Origin: Sphingorhabdus sp. | GTDB lineage: Bacteria; Pseudomonadota; Alphaproteobacteria; Sphingomonadales; Sphingomonadaceae | Direction: 5' to 3' | Length of the DNA stretch: 64,000 nucleotides | Assembly (NCBI RefSeq): GCF_023910635.1 | Contig: NZ_JAAVVZ010000007.1 | Coordinates: 91,459-155,458 of the forward strand | Shown: one piece after another, positions 32,130-39,575 of the stretch | How the letters are laid out: every line of letters begins with the position of its first letter | Position numbering within the stretch: the first letter of the stretch is position 1 | Position numbers and translations under genes: made by a program | Notes under the pieces: model-generated | The model's input: the letters and a program-made list of their open reading frames with translations, nothing else | What the model was told of the DNA's origin: nothing | The model's database searches: none

Positions 32130-35100
32130 GTGTGTCGATTGGCGCGGTGCACTCAGCCAGCGGAGCAGCTGCATATTTTGCGGCCGACAATTATTACAGC
32201 GCTGAACAAGCCGAAGGCACATCGCAATGGGCAGGACAAGGCGCAAACGAAGCAGGGCTTGCAGGGGCTGTCGATACAGTTGTCTTTGAGAAAATTCTCA
32301 ACGGTGTTCTTCCCGACGGCACGCAAGTTGGCGATCCCGAGAAACGTGACCACGGCCGTGATTTTACCTTCTCGATGCCCAAATCTTTATCGTTGTTGGC
32401 ATTGGTATCAGGCGACAAGCGCATCTTGGAAGCGCATGTCGAGGCCGTGCGCGAAACGATGCAATGGGCAGAGAAGAATTTGGCAGAAGCCCGCATCAAG
32501 GTGGACGGCAAGGATGTCGCGGTCAGAACAGGTAATCTTACATACGCGCTGTTTCAGCATGATACGAGCCGCAAAACCGATCCGCAAAGTCACATTCATG
32601 CCGTGATTGCCAATCTGACTCGGCTGCCAGAAGATTACCGACAGGCCGATAAGATTGACCCAAACACAGGCGAGGTCACCCGCGATGATGGTTGGCGTGC
32701 TTGGCACAACGGGGCGATGTATAAAGCCAGCACGACTCTCACATCGATTGCTAACGCCAATTTGAGGGCGCGCGTCGAACAGCTCGGGTATAAAGCTGAA
32801 TTGGTGGCTGGCGGCAAACATGGTGCGTTTGAAGTTATAGGGCCAGATGGGGAACGCATTGCAAAGACCGCGCTCGATGGATTTTCCAAACGTGGCCAGG
32901 ATATCAAGGCTAAGGCGCAAGAACTTGGCGTGCACAGCCCGCAAGGCCGGCGGGAAATAACAAAACGCACCCGCGATGCCAAGATAGATGCTGGTGACCG
33001 CGACGCTCTGCAAAGCAAATGGCGCGAGGAAGCAAAAGAGCTTGGCTATAATGGCGATAGCATATTCAAGGCCGCCAGCCTTGCTTGCGAAAAAGGAACG
33101 ACCGAGCGCGGCGTTATTGCTGTGGGCGCGGCCGTTCGCGATACTATCCAAAATATCGGTGAACATTTACGCCGCGGCGATGACCCTCTGATCGACCAAG
33201 GATTATCGCGACTAACGCGGACACCTAATGTCGTTCGCACCCAATATGCGACCGCTAGTGCGGTTCGTATATTGAGTGAGCGCGAAGCAGCGTTCAAAAC
33301 ATCGGATGTTATAAAAACAGCGGTCGACTTAGGGCTTAAGGGCGTCACACATGCCAGCGTTGAAAAGCGCATGGAGCAGCTCGCCGAAAAAGGTCAGCTC
33401 GTCGTCGGCCAGTCGCAGCGCCACGATCGCGCCGTTGACTTTGTAACCACAAAAGACGCCATCGAGCAGGAAAGACGCATCCTGAAGGCAATGGATACAG
33501 GCATGGGGCAAGGCAGACCATTGATGCCAGCCAATGAAGCTGCGCGCGCGCTACAGGCGCTCGCTGGCGACAAGCAGCTTAATCCCGAACAATTGGCGGC
33601 AGCCATTCAGATTGTGTCGTCCACCGACAGGATTGTGCAAATCCAAGGCAGGGCAGGGTCAGGTAAATCGACATTGTTGCAACCCGTTGCCAAAGCAGAA
33701 GCTATTGATGCCGCAGCGCGCCTTTTGGGCCAGGATGGGCATAAAACCTTAATTCTAACAGGTGAGGTTAAAGGCGATGCCACGGCCCTGGCGTTTCAAA
33801 ACAAGATGGTCGGCGACTTAAAAGCCGATACCGGGCTTGAAGCAATGACAGTAGATAGCTTCATTTATCGCAACACAAAATTCTTGGACGGGAACGCATC
33901 ACCTCAAAGCTTTGCTGCGCGTAAATCGGAACTTCAGGGCAGATATTTGATCCTTGACGAAGGATCCATGAATTCCAACGAACAGATGGATAGGCTTACT
34001 TCGCTTGCAAATCTGATGGAGGTTGGCCGTCTTGCCATTATCAGTGATCGAAAGCAGTTAAGCGCGATTTCTGCAGGTAAACCCGCTGCGATGATGCAGG
34101 CCCGCAGCATCCAAGATTCCCTTCCGGTCTCCGAAGTGAACATAAATATGCGGCAGACAAACCATGATATGCAACTTGTCGCCAATCTGGCTGACGCGGG
34201 CAATATAAGGGGCGCGTTGGACGTTTTGGGCGACCGTGTCATAGAGAGCAATGACCGAACCGGCGATGCAGCGCGCGCATGGCTTAAATTAAGTCCGCAG
34301 GAGCGCGGCAAAACTATATTATTGCCTTCGGGGCGTCAGGGCAGGGCAGAAGCCAACGCGCTTATCCAGGCGGGCTTAAAAGCCGAAGGAAGCATATTTG
34401 GAGAGGGGCGCAACTTCAACGTCCGCGAAAGTGTTCAGTTGGCGCATGAAGAACTGCGTTATGCCCAAAACTGGCGCGAAGCTGAATTTTTGGAAGTTGG
34501 ATCAAAATACAACTCTCTTGGGCTGCAGCCGGGAGATTACCGCATCGAACGCGTCTATGACAATGGCCGTATCGGCCTCAGCGACATCAAGGGACGAAAA
34601 TTGCGGATAGATCCGCTGCGCATTGACCCAAACAAAAGCAGTGAAGCACTCAAACTTGCCAATGAAAAAGCCATAAAGGTGCATGAAGGCGAGACCATAA
34701 GATGGACCGCAAGCGACAAAAAAGCAGGCCGTGATATGCTCAATGCGTCCATTGCCCATGTTGAGCGCGTCGGGAAAGACGGGATTACCGTTCGGCTTGG
34801 CAATGGCGAGATACGCGAGCTTGTCAATGGTGACCTTATGCTTAAACGCATGGATCTGGCCTACGCGATCAACACCCATATGGCACAAGGTATAACCAGT
34901 GACACGGTGTTTTCGGTCATGGGGTCAACCGAAACGACCCTATCCAATGCACGCTCTTTTCTGGTCAATCACACACGACAACGAAGTGATGTTAGGCTGT
35001 TCACCGATGACAAAGCCAAGCTGATCAAACAGCTTGAAAGCAATAGAGGCGACAAAACTTCAGCGGTTGAAACCATCGGCGAGCTTGCGGTTGAAAAAAT

Positions 35101-35410
35101 ACTAAACTCCAAGAAAAATGGCTCAGACCACAAAAGCGATGCAGCAAAGGACCGTGGCGACGACAGGATCTATCTCAATGATCTTCCTGACTTAAAGGCA
35201 AAGAGCGGCACAGCAAACCTCAATGACGCTGCAGATTTGAGCGGAACACAGGCAACAAACGAAAAGGAAGTTGCGGGTCGTGACCTCGGTTTACCAAGAG
35301 GGAACGAAACATCCGGGCCCAAAAAGAACGCATCAGAAAAGGGACCAAGTAGCTCCCCAATATCCCAAGAAGAGCGCCAACTTGATCGTTCAAAAGGACT
35401 AGAGCTATGA
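32126..35410 (+). CDS. MOB_F relaxase-helicase, TrwC/TraI-like (1,094 aa)
   Basis: N-terminal relaxase domain with the catalytic tyrosines AAYFAADNYYS (Tyr17, Tyr23, Tyr24) and the metal-binding histidines in FQHDTSRKTDPQSHIHAVI, preceded by GRDFTFSMPKSLSLLALV, all typical of TrwC. The C-terminal half is an SF1 helicase: Walker A GRAGSGKSTLLQP near residue 507, Walker B YLILDEGSMN, and the late motif YAINTHMAQGITSDTVFSVM. It nicks oriT, stays bound to the 5' end and unwinds the strand. Gene order oriT-RHH-coupling protein-relaxase equals trwABC of R388. Confidence 0.92.
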   Translation: MSVSIGAVHSASGAAAYFAADNYYSAEQAEGTSQWAGQGANEAGLAGAVDTVVFEKILNGVLPDGTQVGDPEKRDHGRDFTFSMPKSLSLLALVSGDKRILEAHVEAVRETMQWAEKNLAEARIKVDGKDVAVRTGNLTYALFQHDTSRKTDPQSHIHAVIANLTRLPEDYRQADKIDPNTGEVTRDDGWRAWHNGAMYKASTTLTSIANANLRARVEQLGYKAELVAGGKHGAFEVIGPDGERIAKTALDGFSKRGQDIKAKAQELGVHSPQGRREITKRTRDAKIDAGDRDALQSKWREEAKELGYNGDSIFKAASLACEKGTTERGVIAVGAAVRDTIQNIGEHLRRGDDPLIDQGLSRLTRTPNVVRTQYATASAVRILSEREAAFKTSDVIKTAVDLGLKGVTHASVEKRMEQLAEKGQLVVGQSQRHDRAVDFVTTKDAIEQERRILKAMDTGMGQGRPLMPANEAARALQALAGDKQLNPEQLAAAIQIVSSTDRIVQIQGRAGSGKSTLLQPVAKAEAIDAAARLLGQDGHKTLILTGEVKGDATALAFQNKMVGDLKADTGLEAMTVDSFIYRNTKFLDGNASPQSFAARKSELQGRYLILDEGSMNSNEQMDRLTSLANLMEVGRLAIISDRKQLSAISAGKPAAMMQARSIQDSLPVSEVNINMRQTNHDMQLVANLADAGNIRGALDVLGDRVIESNDRTGDAARAWLKLSPQERGKTILLPSGRQGRAEANALIQAGLKAEGSIFGEGRNFNVRESVQLAHEELRYAQNWREAEFLEVGSKYNSLGLQPGDYRIERVYDNGRIGLSDIKGRKLRIDPLRIDPNKSSEALKLANEKAIKVHEGETIRWTASDKKAGRDMLNASIAHVERVGKDGITVRLGNGEIRELVNGDLMLKRMDLAYAINTHMAQGITSDTVFSVMGSTETTLSNARSFLVNHTRQRSDVRLFTDDKAKLIKQLESNRGDKTSAVETIGELAVEKILNSKKNGSDHKSDAAKDRGDDRIYLNDLPDLKAKSGTANLNDAADLSGTQATNEKEVAGRDLGLPRGNETSGPKKNASEKGPSSSPISQEERQLDRSKGLEL

Positions 35411-35469
35411 TAAAAAGAGACAAGCTCTCCTTTGCAGTGATATCTACGGCAGACAGTTGCCGTGGTTGA
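35407..35469 (+). pseudogene. Truncated gene after the relaxase (possibly traF)
   Basis: ATGA overlap with the relaxase stop opens a frame of only 20 codons (MIKRDKLSFAVISTADSCRG). Its beginning looks like the N-terminus of an exported or membrane protein, and the TraF signal peptidase gene often follows the relaxase in such plasmids. About 40 bases later the degenerate YD-repeat fragment starts, so the gene was probably cut by that rearrangement. Identity as traF is a guess. Confidence 0.35.
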
Positions 35470-35510
35470 AATAAAAACTGGCCTAACTGTACGATCAGCG
35501 CCGCTTTTCC

Positions 35511-36509
35511 CTAGAGGCTCTGCGCGATGCGTTGCAGCGTATCGCCCTGGTTTACGCGATAGCTGCCGCCTGCTGCGCCCTGATAGTAGCTGTTGATAGG
35601 GTCGTAATTCTGCGCAAAGTCGGCGTATGCGCCGCCGTACACCTGTTGGTTGCGGAACGTGCCGGGGCTGTTCGGGCTGACCACGCGGCGGTCGCCGACC
35701 GAAGCGTCGTAGCTCAAATCCGACGTGCCGTTATTGCCGGTATAACCCATTTGGCGACCGCTAAAGCGATACCATATTTCGTGCGGGTTGCCGGTCTGGC
35801 CGCTGATATAGCCGCTTTCGTCGCGGCGGATGATCTGGCCGATCTCGTCCAGAGTAAAGCTGACGCTGCGCGGCTTGCCGTCGGCGATGTAAGCGCTGGT
35901 CATCTGGCCGAGCGCGTTGAGATAGAACGTCGTGTTGTACGTCGTCGACTGGTTGATATTGGGCTTGTACTGGATCGACGTTTGAACCGCGCCATCCCAC
36001 CACTGATAGCCGTTCACCGTGCGGCTGGTGGTGGAGTTGGCGTTGTTGACCGTACTGGTCGATTGCACCCAGGCAACGCTGCCCAGCATATATTGGCCGC
36101 TGTTATAGTCGGTGAAGTAATAAGACGTGTTCGACGTATAGGTCTTGTTGTCGTTCTTCTTGGTCGACGTGCTGTCGTAATAGAGCTGACCCTTGGTGTT
36201 GTAATAAGCCGTGCGGCTGAAGATCACTGTGTAGCCGTTATAATCATAATCGGACTGCGACGTGGCCCGTCCCATCAGGTCGTAACCGAACGACGATTTC
36301 AGCGTGCCAGTGCCCGGGGCGGCAGGGACATTATTTGCGCCCGCGCTTTCGCTTACTGCAGCGCCATAGCTTTGCTGGGTCTGGTACAGGCGGCCCGCGC
36401 CATCATAGAGATAGATTTCGCGCAGCTCGTTATAGCTGCCTTCATAATAATAACCCCAGTCATAGTCGTAATAACCGGCCTGATATTGCGTCGTCGCGAC
36501 GCCAACGCG
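35511..36509 (-). pseudogene. YD-repeat (RHS) core fragment, third copy
   Basis: Bases 35512-36509 align without gaps to 41476-42473 and to the matching part of the giant gene near 45.5-46.5 kb (offsets 5,964 and 9,955), with only scattered differences. It encodes the same RHS segment (GRATSQSDYDYNGYTVIFSR ... SYRVNQGDTLQRIAQSL) and stops within the LysM motif, lacking any toxin tip. The upstream part is cut at 36509, where unrelated DNA with a REP-like repeat begins. Confidence 0.8.
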
Positions 36510-36525
36510 GTAGTTGATTGCAGGC

Positions 36526-36551
36526 CCCCTTCGACAAGCTCAGGACAGGCT
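36526..36551. repeat. REP-like palindromic repeat
   Basis: CCCCTTCGACAAGCTCAGGA followed by CAGGCTT resembles the REP-type unit CCTTCGACAGGCTCAGG that is scattered through many proteobacterial genomes, including sphingomonads. It sits exactly at the broken end of the RHS fragment. Confidence 0.4.
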
Positions 36552-36625
36552 TGCCGCTATTTGGGCGGATAGCGATGTCAGTGCGTTGCTGACAGGTGAA
36601 ATACTACATTGCAAGCAATTCTAAA

Positions 36626-37629
36626 TTTAGTGCACTGTCACCGCAATTGCTTTTGTGGCGCTTAAGTTTACAAAATTATACGGCAAACGCGGTATTTGTG
36701 TAAACTTACGTCAACATTGCGAAGTTGGCTCACCGGGTCCGAAAGCACGGGCGGAGATCAACATGTTCAAAGAGCCGGTCGTGCAACAGATGCCGGACCA
36801 ATTCATAGAATCCCAAAGCAAATCCTACATTGCAAGGGGTAATTCGACGAGAATAATTAAGTGCACTGTCACGGTAATTCCACGCTGAATGAGCTTTACC
36901 GCCCCTTTACTGTGTTCCCCGTCGCCACCCGCGCCAACGCCGCATTAGACGTTGAAAAACTGCGCGGTGTTGAGGCGGGCTTTGACCTGCGTCCGGCCAA
37001 TGGCATCTCCTTTGGCGCGACATTGTTTTACAACCGCCTGAACGATGCCATTGCCAATATCACCATCGGTCCCAATCTGCGTCAGCGCGGCAATGTTGAT
37101 GCGGTCGTGGCCAAGGGGGTTGAGCTGTCGGGCGAAGCCGTTTTTGGCGACGTCGCGCTTTCGGGCTCCTACGCATATAGCGATAGCAAAGTACGCGCCT
37201 CTGGCAGCGCGTCCGCACTCAACGGCCTGTCCCCGGCGCAAAGCCCGCGCCATGCCGCCAACGCAAATGTGCGTTGGACGCCAAATGCAGGCGCAATATT
37301 CTCTGCAACCGCCCGCTATATCGGCGCGCAGTTTGAGGATGATCTGGAAAGCAACATCTTGTCCTCCGCGTTGACATTCGATGGCTTTGCACAAGTCCCG
37401 ATAACGCGTCAGATCGCCTTGACGGCCCGTGTCGAGAATATTTTCAACGAGGCGGTCGTAACCCGCAAGGTCGACAGTTCCATCGACCTTGGAACACCGC
37501 GCATCTTGTGGATTGGACTGAAGTTTACGACGGAGTAAGCCGCGCCTGAATTCCGAATTCCGACGACAGTGCACCTAATTCCGGCTTAGAACTGTAATTC
37601 CCAGCTTGCAATAATTTAGTGCACTGTCA
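36626..37629. repeat. Dispersed GTGCACTGTCA repeats around a TonB receptor fragment
   Basis: TTTAGTGCACTGTCA occurs at 36626-36640 and 37615-37629, TTAAGTGCACTGTCA at 36857-36871, and the inverted core GACAGTGCAC at 37564-37573. A TTGCAA stretch stands 15-40 bases before each direct copy. The last copy abuts the IS110/IS1111-type element, and CACCGTAATTCC-like sequence follows several of them and also the far end of the IS. They look like the preferred target or former ends of that element family. The gene-free stretch 36510-36880 holds these repeats and a 10-bp inverted repeat (36663-36672 / 36699-36708) but no gene. Confidence 0.5.
36882..37538 (+). pseudogene. TonB-dependent receptor, C-terminal fragment
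   Basis: About 218 residues of a beta-barrel end: STLNELYRPFTVFPVATRAN, KLRGVEAGFDLRPANGISFG, ATLFYNRLNDAIANI and the final strand RILWIGLKF. This is the last quarter of a sphingomonad-type TonB receptor, with no plug domain or signal peptide. The 5' break coincides with a GTGCACTGTCA repeat at 36857-36871, and an inverted repeat core follows the stop. Not expected to be functional. Confidence 0.8.
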
Positions 37630-37633
37630 TGTC

Positions 37634-38992
37634 TGGACGGCGCACTGCGATCAAGGGGTAATTGTTGAGATGTAGCACGTTGCGGGTGCGGTCATGTCTT
37701 CGGCCTTTTGGTGTGATGGTTGATCACTGGCCCTGATGTTTGTCCGCTTATGCTGTTGGCCCCTATCACCGTATCGCGCTTGCTGGCGCAGACAGTATCC
37801 CGGGCTTGGCAGCTATGTCCGTATGTGTTGCATCATGTCCAGTTCACCCGTGATCCCGTTTGCGCGTCTTTGCTTTAGGCGGCGCGATAGCTTGTGTCTT
37901 GGCGCATCAGCGCAAAGGCCATGCGGGCAAGTTTGTTAGCCGTGGCAACCGCAACCAGCTTGAACGGCTTGGTCTCCAGCAGCTTCCTTGCCCAGGCCCG
38001 CAACGGATCATTATGCCGTGCCTGATGGACCAAGACGGCATGCGCGCCCACGACAAGCAGTTTACGTAAATAGCCATTACCCATTTTGGTGATCCGCCCA
38101 AGCCGCTCTTTGCCGCCCGATGAGTGTTGCCTTGGCACAAGGCCAAGGAAAGCGGCGAACTCGCGCGGTCCGCTAAAGCCCGATGGATCGCCAATGGTTG
38201 CGACCAATGCCGAAGCGGTGACCGGCCCGATGCCGGGGATGGTCATCAACCGGCTGGCAACCGGATCTGCCTTGGCTTGTGCCGCAACTGCGGTATCGAT
38301 GTCCCTGATGGCCTCATCCAGATGGTTGATCTGCATGACCAATGGCATCAGGCTCTGCTGGACCATATCACAAATATCAGGATGCCCTTCATGGATCAGC
38401 GCGCCCAGACTGCGCATGTTGCGCGCCCCTTGCGCCGCAATGATACCAACCTCTGCCATATGCCCGCGCAAGCCATTGAACAACTGCGTGCGTTGCGCAA
38501 CGAGCATCTCGCGAACCTTGTGCTGCATGAGCATGGCCTGATTGTCGATGCTGCGCACGGCGACAAAGCGCAGACCCGGACGGAACAGCGCCTCGTAGAT
38601 CGCAGCAGCATCATTACGGTCGTTCTTCTGCCGCTTCACAAACGGCTTCACATAAGCAGGAGGGATTAGCTTCACATCATGGCCCAAAGCCAACAACGCA
38701 CGCCCCCAATGATGCGCAGAACCGCACGCCTCCAAACCAACAAGGCAAGGGCCAAGGGCGGCAAAAAAGGGCAGCAGCTCTTTCCTGCGCAGCGCCTTGG
38801 CAACAACAACCTTACCCGCAGCGTCACAGCCGTGAACCTGAAAAATATGCTTTGCTAAATCAACCGCAACCGTGGTGACAGTCGATAGATCAGATGGTAA
38901 CTTGCTCATGTGGATGGCTCGGGTGGTGGATATTTGACAATCACACCCTGAAGGTTCGGAAAGCCCGAATCAACTCAACAGTGCGCCGTCCA
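37634..38992 (-). mobile_element. IS110-family element, IS1111-like, about 1.36 kb
   Basis: TGGACGGCGCACTG at 37634-37647 and its perfect reverse complement at 38979-38992 act as 14-bp subterminal inverted repeats, a mark of the IS1111 group; most IS110 elements lack them. Between them lie the transposase gene, about 70 bp upstream of it and about 230 bp of non-coding DNA downstream (37648-37874). True ends are probably a few bases outside the repeats. A truncated relative lies at 42537-42853. Confidence 0.75.
37875..38909 (-). CDS. IS110-family transposase (344 aa)
   Basis: N-terminal RuvC-like DEDD domain: VAVDLAKHIFQVHGCDAAGK with the first Asp, LEACGSAHHWGRALLALGHD, then FVKRQKNDRNDAAAIYEA with the late Asp pair. 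The C-terminal Tnp domain reads MTIPGIGPVTASALVATIGD and FAAFLGLVPRQHSSGGKERL. This combination is specific to IS110/IS1111 recombinases, which use an RNA guide from the element's non-coding end. Length is normal. Confidence 0.93.
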   Translation of the reverse strand: MSKLPSDLSTVTTVAVDLAKHIFQVHGCDAAGKVVVAKALRRKELLPFFAALGPCLVGLEACGSAHHWGRALLALGHDVKLIPPAYVKPFVKRQKNDRNDAAAIYEALFRPGLRFVAVRSIDNQAMLMQHKVREMLVAQRTQLFNGLRGHMAEVGIIAAQGARNMRSLGALIHEGHPDICDMVQQSLMPLVMQINHLDEAIRDIDTAVAAQAKADPVASRLMTIPGIGPVTASALVATIGDPSGFSGPREFAAFLGLVPRQHSSGGKERLGRITKMGNGYLRKLLVVGAHAVLVHQARHNDPLRAWARKLLETKPFKLVAVATANKLARMAFALMRQDTSYRAA

Positions 38993-39069
38993 CAACATCA
39001 CCGTAATTCCAACATCACCGTAATTCGAGTTTTTATCTTGCCTTAACGGGGTTTTGGAGACTTAGGCGC

Positions 39070-39561
39070 TCATAGCAGCTTCGACGACGCGGCAGCATAA
39101 TCCGAATGGAACTTATCATAGTGGGGATTCCATTCGCATACGCCAAAATACCCTTGGACGGCCTCCTCTATCACTGCTGGCGAAGACACACTGCGGTTTC
39201 TCAGCATTTCTGCTTCGGACGATGACGCAGGCCGACTAACAGTGCGGTCTCTTGACTCAATATAGACCACACCTGCCTGTCTGACTTTGAACGCGGGCTG
39301 TGGGAAGCTGGCCAGATTTCCCTGCACATTCCCGACAATCGGCCAATCACCATGAAAGATTTTCGCATCCAGCGTTAGTGCCAACAAAACCGGTTCCTGA
39401 TCGATAACGCTGTGCGGGTCCACGTTGTGCGTTTCGATCTTTTGCCCGAAGATCGCCACATAAAGCTCATCGTTCCACGCGCTCACAAGCTGCCCAACAG
39501 CCCAAGTCTTGCCGTCGAGAGGAACAAGGAACACGTCACCGACTTTTACCTGAATGCCCAT
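39070..39561 (-). CDS. Imm26-like immunity protein (163 aa)
   Basis: Resembles immunity protein family 26: KVGDVFLVPLDGKTWAVGQL, ELYVAIFGQKIE, VLLALTLDAKIFHGDWPIVG and FPQPAFKV, where the family usually shows GDVFxIPL ... GRWPVIG ... PxFF. Such proteins neutralise the toxin tip of the gene directly upstream. It starts 14 bases after the stop of the orphan RHS module (39576), on the same strand, so it would protect against that toxin. Soluble, no signal peptide, as expected for a cytoplasmic inhibitor. Confidence 0.72.
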   Translation of the reverse strand: MGIQVKVGDVFLVPLDGKTWAVGQLVSAWNDELYVAIFGQKIETHNVDPHSVIDQEPVLLALTLDAKIFHGDWPIVGNVQGNLASFPQPAFKVRQAGVVYIESRDRTVSRPASSSEAEMLRNRSVSSPAVIEEAVQGYFGVCEWNPHYDKFHSDYAAASSKLL

Positions 39562-39575
39562 TTGATCGTTTGCTC

